From Parapedobacter sp. SGR-10 (GTDB taxonomy: Bacteria > Bacteroidota > Bacteroidia > Sphingobacteriales > Sphingobacteriaceae), in NCBI RefSeq assembly GCF_011030405.1, contig NZ_JAAJTJ010000022.1, positions 1 through 64,000 on the forward strand: DNA of 64,000 bases, read 5' to 3'. The position numbers were made by a program, and so were the translations under genes. Each line of letters begins with the position of its first letter. Position 1 is the stretch's first letter. This document shows, in pieces, positions 1 to 7,139 of this stretch. Under the pieces are notes generated by a model that ran no database searches, was not told the DNA's origin, and worked only from the letters and a program-made list of their open reading frames with translations.

Positions 1-38
1 TTTTTTTATTATGTTTGTGCATAGAAACAAAGACGATT

Positions 39-362
39 ATGAAACCAAAAACTATCATTATAGCTATCCTATTGGCACTTGTGGTCATTGTTCTCTTCTA
101 CAACAAGGAAGAAAGTACATTTTGGTTATTCGGTGAAATCCGCACTTCCAAATTGATTATATTGGGCAGCTTTTACCTATTGGGTGTCATCACGGGAGGT
201 GTACTATTCCGCAGACGCAAGAAACATCCCAAAGAATACGGCATAAGTAATCCAAATGCCACCGAGACATCCGCCGCAACAACATCCGCGTCTCCAGAGC
301 AATCCCCCTATTCCACATCAAACTTATCCGACGAAGACCGGGATTTTATACGAAGAGATTAA
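39..362 (+). CDS. small LapA-like (DUF1049-like) membrane protein
   Basis: Short protein of 107 residues from the ATG at 39. An in-frame TTG lies at 15, but the ATG directly precedes the hydrophobic start MKPKTIIIAILLALVVIVL. Two membrane segments (about residues 4-21 and 36-55) are separated by a short loop, followed by a basic RRRKK stop-transfer and a polar Ser/Thr-rich tail ending in acidic residues. This two-helix plus basic tail layout resembles LapA/DUF1049 proteins, which in proteobacteria act with LapB in LPS regulation. A role here is inference from topology. It converges on the amino-acid permease and shares its terminator. Confidence 0.6.
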   Translation: MKPKTIIIAILLALVVIVLFYNKEESTFWLFGEIRTSKLIILGSFYLLGVITGGVLFRRRKKHPKEYGISNPNATETSAATTSASPEQSPYSTSNLSDEDRDFIRRD

Positions 363-391
363 GGGAATAGGGATGGCATCCCTATTCCCTT
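361..391. terminator. bidirectional terminator hairpin between convergent genes
   Basis: Inverted repeat with arms AAGGGAATAGGG and CCCTATTCCCTT around a short loop. It overlaps the stop codon of the upstream small membrane protein and the stop codon of the permease on the other strand, so it can terminate both transcripts. Confidence 0.7.
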
Positions 392-2061
392 AATCTCGAA
401 TGCTTATACCCGTACATAAAGTATATTCCTAATCCTATCAGCAACCATACCACAAAGATAAGCCAGTTACTCGTACCCAATTCACTCATCAGATACAGAT
501 TGACCAAGATACCTGTCACAGGAAGTAATGAAAAACTGTGCTTAAAACTCAAAATACTCAGCACCAACCACGTGCCCCAAAACACCAAGACGAGAGACTT
601 GTGCAAAATTACTTCCTTAGTACCCAATGTTTTCCATTCCGCAAGGCTATCCTGTCCATATATATACATCAATACCAATCCCAGAATAAACCCCAGACCG
701 ACCAAGTATTTACCATTCATATACGGCACTCTGAATTTCGACTGTTTTGACAGACCGGTCTTATCCATATACAGTACACCGCCGCAGACCAGAATAAAGG
801 CAAAAAATGTACCTACCGAAGTTAGGTCTACAAAGAAATCCATCTTAAAAAACAAAGCCGGCACAGCCACCACAATTCCTGTCACGATAGTGGCAAATGA
901 TGGTGTCTTATACTTCGGATGAATCGTCGCAAACTTCTTCCACAGCAGGCCATCCCGGCTCATCGTCATCCATATACGCGGTTGCGCCAATTGAAAAACT
1001 AACAAAGCACTGGTAATGGCAATAACCGACGTGACCGAAATAATCCCAGCCATATAATCAAATCCTACATATTCAAACACATAGGCCAATGGATCTTTCA
1101 CATTAAGTTCGGTATAATGGACCATCCCTGTCAATACCAAGGTAATAGCGACGTACAATACAGCACAGATAACCAGACAGTATATCATAGCCTTGGGCAA
1201 GTCCCTTTGGGGATTTTTACATTCCTCTGCCGTCGTCGAGATCGAATCGAAGCCGATAAAGGCAAAGAATACAGCGGCTACACCGCTAAGCACCCCTCCT
1301 AATCCATTCGGCGCAAACGGAGTCCAGTTTTCCGGTTTGACAAAGAAAGCTCCTCCCAATATGACGGCGAGGATAATACCGATCTTGATAACGACCATAA
1401 TATTGCTGGCCCGCTGCGACTCCTTGATCCCAATATATACCAACCAGGTCACCAAAACAGTAATCAGCCCCGCAGGCAAATCAAAAATAACAGGTATATC
1501 TCCTATTCGGGGAGCAGTTTCATAAGCCTGTATAGCGATTCTGTCCATACCTGCCAGGTTAGCCGAACCGACCTCAAGCATTTTCTCATGAGCATCCAAC
1601 GCATATCCCGGTGCCATGGTCAGCCATTTGGGAATGTGCAAACCAAACCCTTCACACATGGACACAAAATACTGTGACCAGGAAATAGCCACCACCATAT
1701 TTGACACAGCGTATTCGAGCACCAAAGCCCAACCGATAATCCACGCAAAGAGCTCACCAAATGCGACATAAGCATAGGTATAGGCACTTCCTGACACAGG
1801 CACCGTACTGGCAAACTGTGCATACGACAAGGCTGTAAATACGCAGGCAAAAGCAACAAAAACAAAAAGCAACGATACTGCCGGTCCTCCGTTGAAGGCA
1901 GCCAAGCCTATCGTGCTAAAGATTCCTGCCCCTACAATCGCGGCAATACCCAAGGACACTAGATCACGTACACCTAAAACTTTTGCTAAACCTGACCCGT
2001 GTGTCGCTGAATCGGATAATATTTGGCTGACACTTTTCTTTCTGAAAAGTTGGTTTTTCAT
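382..2061 (-). CDS. APC-superfamily amino-acid permease (cationic amino-acid transporter type)
   Basis: 559-residue inner-membrane transporter of the amino acid-polyamine-organocation superfamily. After a short cytoplasmic N-terminus, the first membrane helix carries the family signature GAGIFSTIG (about residues 44-52), where substrate-binding backbone bends lie in known APC transporters. At least twelve hydrophobic helices follow. The IGFDSISTTAEECKNPQRDL segment is the conserved helix-6/loop motif of CAT-like permeases. The family usually imports basic or neutral amino acids by proton symport; the substrate here cannot be read from sequence. ATG at 2061 has no strong ribosome-binding site, as usual in Bacteroidota. 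It stands alone on the minus strand. Confidence 0.88.
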   Translation of the reverse strand: MKNQLFRKKSVSQILSDSATHGSGLAKVLGVRDLVSLGIAAIVGAGIFSTIGLAAFNGGPAVSLLFVFVAFACVFTALSYAQFASTVPVSGSAYTYAYVAFGELFAWIIGWALVLEYAVSNMVVAISWSQYFVSMCEGFGLHIPKWLTMAPGYALDAHEKMLEVGSANLAGMDRIAIQAYETAPRIGDIPVIFDLPAGLITVLVTWLVYIGIKESQRASNIMVVIKIGIILAVILGGAFFVKPENWTPFAPNGLGGVLSGVAAVFFAFIGFDSISTTAEECKNPQRDLPKAMIYCLVICAVLYVAITLVLTGMVHYTELNVKDPLAYVFEYVGFDYMAGIISVTSVIAITSALLVFQLAQPRIWMTMSRDGLLWKKFATIHPKYKTPSFATIVTGIVVAVPALFFKMDFFVDLTSVGTFFAFILVCGGVLYMDKTGLSKQSKFRVPYMNGKYLVGLGFILGLVLMYIYGQDSLAEWKTLGTKEVILHKSLVLVFWGTWLVLSILSFKHSFSLLPVTGILVNLYLMSELGTSNWLIFVVWLLIGLGIYFMYGYKHSRLRE

Positions 2062-2110
2062 ATTTTATTATTTCATTTTTATTATTTTTTAACCACGATT
2101 TACATCTTGG

Positions 2111-2186
2111 CTGGCGTCCCGAACATCGGGATCCCGCTTGTGCCCATATTTAGTCACAAGCACAGCTTCACGAATACTTGCGCCAG
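2111..2186. repeat. nested intergenic hairpins
   Basis: In the permease to AcpH-like intergenic region an outer stem CTGGCG (2111-2116) / CGCCAG (2181-2186) encloses two hairpins: TCCCGA/TCGGGA (2117-2131, loop ACA) and GCTTGTG/CACAAGC (2136-2161). The nested layout suggests a small structured repeat or RNA element. It does not look like a simple rho-independent terminator because no T-run follows. Confidence 0.4.
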
Positions 2187-2204
2187 ATTTAGCTAAAAAA
2201 TAAA

Positions 2205-2879
2205 TCACGCTATCTTATCTTGGATAAAAGTATAAATTTCCCTATAATTTTCAAGATAATTCCTTTTGTATTCCTCCAGTTGTTTGGACAATTCCTCAAA
2301 ATGTCGGCTACCGACTTCAAAATCCCAAACACGCTTGCAGATACTATACAAAGCATGCGGAAGATTATCCATTTCCCTGTAATCAAAGATATACCGCGAT
2401 TGCAAAAAACGATCATAAAAATCAAAAAAGCGATCTATATCTACCCCACCCAGCTGCTGAAGATACACCGTCAAAACCTTCCTGTCTACGGCTTCCAAAT
2501 GCTCATACAGACGGCCAACATTCAGCACATGCTGTTCGATCAGCAAGTGGTCCAATAATAATTCCAGGGAAATATGAGCCAGAAAAGACGATCGCACAGG
2601 CAAATCCTCGACCACATGCTCGATCTGTTTCCGAATACGATGCGTATGCTCATAAAAAAAATCAGAGCCATGAAAAAGTTTATCCACTTCTACATGCCTA
2701 TGCCAACCTTCTGTGATGGCTTTACTCTTAGGATGAAAAGAGAGTTCCTGTTCGAGTTTCTGAAGCTGAAAAGAATAATTTTTGTCAACATTCTTCAACA
2801 GGTCCGGGAGCAGCCCCCCCAACACTTGCTCCGGTACAGAAGCAAAACGTTCGAAGTAATAATGCGACAAAAAGTTCAC
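2205..2879 (-). CDS. acyl-carrier-protein phosphodiesterase family protein (AcpH/DUF479-like)
   Basis: 224-residue soluble alpha-helical protein. The N-terminal pattern MNFLSHYYFE...LGGLLPDLLK matches the start of the AcpH family, which removes the 4'-phosphopantetheine arm from acyl carrier protein and belongs to the HD-domain-like metal hydrolases. Later conserved elements are the central WHRHVEVDKLFH segment and the SSFLAHISLELLLDHLL helix with acidic/His residues for metal binding. Start is GTG at 2877-2879; the frame fits the family start exactly. Small stand-alone gene, divergent from tyrS. Confidence 0.75.
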   Translation of the reverse strand: MNFLSHYYFERFASVPEQVLGGLLPDLLKNVDKNYSFQLQKLEQELSFHPKSKAITEGWHRHVEVDKLFHGSDFFYEHTHRIRKQIEHVVEDLPVRSSFLAHISLELLLDHLLIEQHVLNVGRLYEHLEAVDRKVLTVYLQQLGGVDIDRFFDFYDRFLQSRYIFDYREMDNLPHALYSICKRVWDFEVGSRHFEELSKQLEEYKRNYLENYREIYTFIQDKIA

Positions 2880-2929
2880 GACAATGCCTTTATCTCGTAA
2901 TTGATGCCGTAAGATACGTCATAATCTCT

Positions 2930-2937
2930 TATCTTTG
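2930..2937 (+). promoter_or_regulatory. candidate -7 promoter element for tyrS
   Basis: TATCTTTG matches the Bacteroidota housekeeping -7 consensus TAnnTTTG and lies 33 bases upstream of the tyrS ATG. No clear -33 TTTG box was found. Confidence 0.5.
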
Positions 2938-2970
2938 CAATCTTAATTTAATTTTTTAAATCATATTGTT

Positions 2971-4254
2971 ATGAACTTTGTAGAAGAATTACGTTGGAGA
3001 GGCATGCTTCAAGACATCATGCCGGGCACCGAAGAGCTATTGGGCAAAGAAAAAGTGGCTGGATATATCGGTTTTGACCCAACGGGCGATTCTTTACATG
3101 TCGGTCATTTGACCCAGATCATGACACTGATCCATTTTCAGAATGCCGGACACAAACCCGTGGCCCTCGTCGGCGGAGCAACCGGAATGATCGGAGATCC
3201 CTCCTTCAAGTCGGCAGAAAGAAATCTTTTGGACGAACCCACATTAAATCATTATGTAGACTGTCTTAAAACTCAGTTAGCAAAATTCTTGAATTTTGGC
3301 GAAGGTGAAAACGATGCCAAAATGGTCAACAACTACGACTGGTTCAAAGATTTCAAGTTTCTGGATTTTATTCGTGATGTGGGCAAGTTGATCACTGTCA
3401 ACTACATGATGGCCAAGGATTCGGTAAAGAAGCGTCTGGAAGGTGATAACGGTCTTTCATTCACCGAGTTTACCTACCAGCTCATCCAAGGGTATGACTT
3501 CTATTACCTGTGGAAACACCACAACTGCAAAATTCAGATGGGCGGTTCAGATCAATGGGGGAATATCGTCACGGGCAGTGAGATGATCCGTCGTCAAGAT
3601 CAAGGGACAGCCTATGCATTGACGACCGTACTGATCAAAAAATCAGACGGCCAAAAATTCGGCAAGACCGAATCCGGAGCCGTGTGGCTAGACCCTAAAA
3701 AAACGTCACCGTTCAAATACTATCAGTTTTGGTTGAATGCTTCGGATGAAGACGCCAAAAACTGGATCAAGATATTCACGCTGAAGACCAAAGAAGAGAT
3801 CGATGCGATCATTGCCGAACACGATGCCGCACCGCACCAACGGGCGGTACAAAAGGCCTTGGCCAAAGACATCACCATACGTACCCACTCCGAAAAAGAT
3901 TACGAAATGGCCGTCAAAACCTCCGAATTTTTATTCGGAAATGGATCATTGGAGTTTCTGGCCAGCCTGGATCACGACAATGTCTTAGAAGTATTCGACG
4001 GGGTACCACAATTCAACGTCAGCAAATCCGAATTGTCAGCAGGCATCCCTATCCTGGACCTATTGGCTGTCAAAACGCAGGTCTTCCCCTCCAAAGGAGA
4101 AACTAAAAAAATGCTCCAAGGGGGTGGGGTCTCCTTGAATAAGGAAAAGCTAACAGACACCGAGCAAGTAATCAACAGTTCCCGCCTAATCAACGACAGG
4201 TATTTGGTCGCCCAAAAGGGCAAGAAAAATTATTTTTTGATTATTGCAGACTAG
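2971..4254 (+). CDS. tyrS: tyrosine--tRNA ligase
   Basis: 427-residue class I aminoacyl-tRNA synthetase that charges tRNA-Tyr with tyrosine in the cytoplasm. The Rossmann catalytic domain has the HIGH-type motif HVGH at residues 43-46 within [13 protein letters not shown], the tyrosine-binding region QGYDFYYLW, the GGSDQWGN nucleotide motif and the KMSKS-type loop KFGKT at 229-233. The C-terminal S4 RNA-binding domain (roughly 355-425) includes [16 protein letters not shown]. Length is typical of bacterial TyrRS. It has its own promoter-like element and ends at a strong hairpin terminator, so it is probably monocistronic. Confidence 0.97.
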   Translation: MNFVEELRWRGMLQDIMPGTEELLGKEKVAGYIGFDPTGDSLHVGHLTQIMTLIHFQNAGHKPVALVGGATGMIGDPSFKSAERNLLDEPTLNHYVDCLKTQLAKFLNFGEGENDAKMVNNYDWFKDFKFLDFIRDVGKLITVNYMMAKDSVKKRLEGDNGLSFTEFTYQLIQGYDFYYLWKHHNCKIQMGGSDQWGNIVTGSEMIRRQDQGTAYALTTVLIKKSDGQKFGKTESGAVWLDPKKTSPFKYYQFWLNASDEDAKNWIKIFTLKTKEEIDAIIAEHDAAPHQRAVQKALAKDITIRTHSEKDYEMAVKTSEFLFGNGSLEFLASLDHDNVLEVFDGVPQFNVSKSELSAGIPILDLLAVKTQVFPSKGETKKMLQGGGVSLNKEKLTDTEQVINSSRLINDRYLVAQKGKKNYFLIIAD

Positions 4255-4274
4255 TCTTTTATGAGTCTAGTATA

Positions 4275-4314
4275 AAAACTAAAAAGACCGCCGTTTGGCG
4301 GTCTTTTTAGTTTT
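4275..4314. terminator. rho-independent terminator (tyrS / small convergent gene)
   Basis: Perfect 18-bp inverted repeat: AAAACTAAAAAGACCGCC and its complement around loop GTTT. It has a GC-rich core, A-tract on one side and T-tract on the other, so it can work for both tyrS and the convergent small gene. Confidence 0.9.
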
Positions 4315-4498
4315 CTCCTTGATACAAGGACTTGGAATAATCCAACAAACCATCAATAACACTTTGACGTGGTTCCTTGGCCAATCTCTGAACGCAATGC
4401 CTAATGTTGGCTTCAAATTCATTATCCATCGGAACAGTTGCTTCTTTTACGTCACTCGTGTAGGTCTTCTCTTCAATTGTAGTAAAATTTTCTACCAT
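4307..4498 (-). CDS. small conserved-looking hypothetical protein
   Basis: 63-residue polar protein starting MVENFTTIEEKTYTSDV. I chose ATG at 4498, preceded by AGAGGCTT, over an upstream in-frame TTG at 4534. It has no signal peptide or membrane segment. The C-terminal half (FEANIRHCVQRLAKEPRQSV) is predicted helical and contains one Cys. No family recognised. It lies between the tyrS terminator and the subtilase gene, whose stop is 72 bases upstream of this start on the same strand. Confidence 0.6.
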   Translation of the reverse strand: MVENFTTIEEKTYTSDVKEATVPMDNEFEANIRHCVQRLAKEPRQSVIDGLLDYSKSLYQGEN

Positions 4499-4570
4499 AA
4501 GCCTCTGATTTAACGTCTTATCTTCTAAACGCAAAACCGAAGTTAATATTGTAGCGTATTTAACATTTTT

Positions 4571-6199
4571 TTACTTTTTATTAACAGAAATATATTTATC
4601 AGCTTCCACTATAGCATTATAGGCATTGACAATACCACCGCTTACGCTTATTTCATCCAGATACACCCTCTTGCTGGAACCCTCCTGCTTAACTTTGACC
4701 TTTTGATCTACTTTAGCAACAGACTTCAGAATAATCTGTTTGACTTCCTCGGCTGAAAGCTGGGGGTAATACGCGCGTAACATAGCTGCCAACCCAGATA
4801 CAACAGGAGCTGCCATACTCGTTCCTTGCTGATCCTTATACTTATTGTCCGGCATGGTAGAGTGTATGGATACCCCCGGTGCAAATACATCTACCGATTT
4901 GTATCCGTAGTTTGAAAAACTAGCCAACAAGTCTTCATCTTGTTTCCAAGCTGTCGCCCCTACTGTAATCCAAGCTTTCGCTTCTCCCATGACCGCATTT
5001 AAGCTATCGGTATAATACTTGGTCGGATAGTTCGGGTGAATATCGATATTCTTCCCGTCGTTGCCCGCAGCATGCACCAACAACACATCCTTCTCCATAG
5101 CATACCTTACCGCATCATCTACAGCCTTTTTGTTATACACATATCCTTTTCCAAAACTCATATTGATGATCTTCGCACCATTATCCACAGCGTAGCGTAT
5201 CCCATTAGCCACATCCTTGTCTCTTTCATCACCATTAGGCACCACTCTTACCGCCATGATCTCTACATTATCTGCCACCCCGTTGATCCCGATATTGTTA
5301 TTTCTTTTGGCACCGATGATTCCGGCGACATGCGTACCGTGATCCGCATCCGGGCCTTTGACATCATTGTTGCCATAATACCTTTCATTGGCATCTTCAT
5401 AATTATCACCTACAATACGACGGGGATCATAGTCTTTATTCAAGTGATATTTGACCTGATTGCTATAGTATTCTACCCCTTCTTTCAGTTCTTCATAAAA
5501 TTTTTCAAAAGACTTGTCGTCCACTTCTTTTTTAGTCACGCGTAACGCCAGTTTTTGGCCATCACTATCCGCAGAGAATTTACCGACATCCTCCTTCGTG
5601 ATATCTTTGGGCTCCTTTCCAATCTTAGATATCATGCGATCTATCTCTTGTTTGAGACGACCATAATTCAAGTCTCCAAACTGAGCCTCGTCCATTTTGC
5701 TGGTATAATCGGATACCATCTTTTGGTAAGCCACAAATTCACGCCTTTCGGCTTCTGACAAAGGCGTTGTAGGCAATACGGAAATATACTTGGGTTCTAA
5801 TTTGGCAATCAATCGGGTCACTTCCAGATTGTCATGGTTTACATTCTCACCATTGGGATTCCCGATAAAATTCCACCCGTACTTATCGTCTATATACCCA
5901 TTATTATCATCGTCCTTGCCGTTGTCATCATTTTCTTTCTTGTTGATCCATACCACCTCTTTCAAGTCTTCATGCTGTACATCCACTCCTCCATCAATAA
6001 CCGCTACGACCACAGGAGAGGATTTGCGTCCTTTCAGCAATTCGTAGGCTTTCTCCGTACTGATGCCCATGACACCATCGGACTTGTAATCCAGATTATA
6101 CCAATTGGCCGGAGGAGTATCTTTCTTGTTTTGGGCAAGACCCATGAACGGCAGTATCCCCAACCCTAACAAGGCAATAAAAAGTTTTGATTTATGCAT
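4571..6199 (-). CDS. secreted subtilisin-family serine peptidase (S8)
   Basis: 542 residues. A type I signal peptide (about 1-22, ending GLAQ) directs export. The catalytic triad is visible: Asp69 in VIDGGVD, His287 in HGTHVAGIIGA and Ser461 in GTSMAAPVVSG. The oxyanion Asn sits in HAAGNDGKN. An insert of about 200 residues between Asp and His, rich in Lys/Glu/Asp, is larger than in subtilisin and typical of Bacteroidota S8 peptidases with long surface loops. A calcium-site-like NDDNGKDDDNNGYIDD stretch follows the Asp motif. There is no obvious C-terminal sorting domain, so the product is probably periplasmic or released. Role: protein degradation; substrate unknown. Confidence 0.92.
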   Translation of the reverse strand: MHKSKLFIALLGLGILPFMGLAQNKKDTPPANWYNLDYKSDGVMGISTEKAYELLKGRKSSPVVVAVIDGGVDVQHEDLKEVVWINKKENDDNGKDDDNNGYIDDKYGWNFIGNPNGENVNHDNLEVTRLIAKLEPKYISVLPTTPLSEAERREFVAYQKMVSDYTSKMDEAQFGDLNYGRLKQEIDRMISKIGKEPKDITKEDVGKFSADSDGQKLALRVTKKEVDDKSFEKFYEELKEGVEYYSNQVKYHLNKDYDPRRIVGDNYEDANERYYGNNDVKGPDADHGTHVAGIIGAKRNNNIGINGVADNVEIMAVRVVPNGDERDKDVANGIRYAVDNGAKIINMSFGKGYVYNKKAVDDAVRYAMEKDVLLVHAAGNDGKNIDIHPNYPTKYYTDSLNAVMGEAKAWITVGATAWKQDEDLLASFSNYGYKSVDVFAPGVSIHSTMPDNKYKDQQGTSMAAPVVSGLAAMLRAYYPQLSAEEVKQIILKSVAKVDQKVKVKQEGSSKRVYLDEISVSGGIVNAYNAIVEADKYISVNKK

Positions 6200-6218
6200 A
6201 TATTTTTTCTTAATCTTA

Positions 6219-6226
6219 CAAAGATA
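6219..6226 (-). promoter_or_regulatory. candidate -7 element of the subtilase gene
   Basis: On the minus strand this reads TATCTTTG (TAnnTTTG consensus), 19 bases upstream of the subtilase ATG, implying a short 5' leader. Confidence 0.45.
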
Positions 6227-6348
6227 GCGTTACGGTTTGTTTTATAGTGTTAAAAACTGATAAAACTAAAAATGGTTTCTTTAGCCCACAATCCGAACAG
6301 AACAAAGGCATCATTTTTTTATTGCTATAAATGGTGTTGAGTTAAAAG

Positions 6349-7033
6349 GGAGGGTTATTTTAAGCAACTAAATTCTGTTTTCCACCCCACTACCTCTCCG
6401 TCTTCATGGTCAGACAGGCCTAGTCCTTTTGTAAGGCAAAAGGACCAAATCGGAACGAAGTGGAGCTCATCGAAGATAAACCTTTGTCCATTTCAAGGCA
6501 TCCTGTCGCACATCTCCTCACTCAATAGCCCTGTGCAACTGCTGCCCTTGGTTTTGTCTCCCTAGGGCCTTTGCCCACAGTCCCATCAACAAAACTGAAC
6601 GGAACTAGGGGCATCCCACCGCACAGCCTCCCGTTGCAGGGCTATTCCTGCCGATGCTGGTGAAATGGACGGACGCTGTCTAATACGGGACTACTTTGCC
6701 TGCATATCAGCACATTATATGCAGGGATAAGCTATCGGATGTAGAATGCGCTCCGTCCAATCACAAGTGGTGGCAGACGACAGCAGATACCGGGGATGGT
6801 GGGAAGGACAAGGCCTAAGGGATATTTCCGAAGCCCCATCCTAAGGCTTCGGAATTCTTCCCAGCCTTGACGGGATCTGCTGACGTGAGGGAAGCCTGTG
6901 TGACAGACCACATTGATTGGACAAGGGGCCTTGCCGACTTGGGCCCTTTCCAAGTCGGATGCCAGGCCGGCATAGAGGCCGAATGGACCGTGTAGGGGGA
7001 GATAGAAAATTGATATGTCTAAAATAACCCTCC
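6349..7033. mobile_element. 685-bp noncoding element with 14-bp terminal inverted repeats
   Basis: The 940-base gap between the subtilase and the oligopeptidase holds no convincing gene. GGAGGGTTATTTTA (6349-6362) is repeated perfectly inverted at 7020-7033, and sequence just inside the ends is also loosely complementary. The interior is GC-richer than its flanks and full of hairpins: 6423-6445, 6524-6646 (14 bp), 6666-6759 (11 bp), 6699-6725, 6781-6882, 6826-6854 (10 bp) and 6934-6958 (9 bp). No target-site duplication is visible. It could be a MITE-like remnant or a large structured RNA. The minus-strand ORFs inside it (6732-6953, 6841-7080) look non-protein-like. Confidence 0.45.
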
Positions 7034-7111
7034 ATATATAATATCAAAAAAACAAGAAGCATTTGATCTGACGACTCCAATCATAAACTAAAGAAATCAG
7101 ATACTATTTCG

Positions 7112-7119
7112 TACTTTTG
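7112..7119 (+). promoter_or_regulatory. candidate -7 element of the oligopeptidase gene
   Basis: TACTTTTG fits TAnnTTTG and lies 20 bases before the ATG at 7140. The -33 region is not recognisable. Confidence 0.45.
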
Positions 7120-7139
7120 ATCAATTTTCCATAATACAC

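Noticed and set aside
5036..5545. Long plus-strand ORF opposite the subtilase gene
   Set aside because: It is a shadow of the subtilase codons, which carry an intact catalytic triad on the other strand.
6349..7033. Group II intron or rRNA fragment as an explanation for the structured segment
   Set aside because: No GUGYG-type 5' end, no domain V-like sequence, no reverse transcriptase and no recognisable rRNA words.
6732..7080. Two overlapping minus-strand ORFs (6732-6953 and 6841-7080) inside the TIR-bounded segment
   Set aside because: Amino-acid composition is Arg/Pro/Gly/Cys-rich and irregular, the frames run through several hairpins, and no start context or family is recognisable. They are better explained as noncoding.
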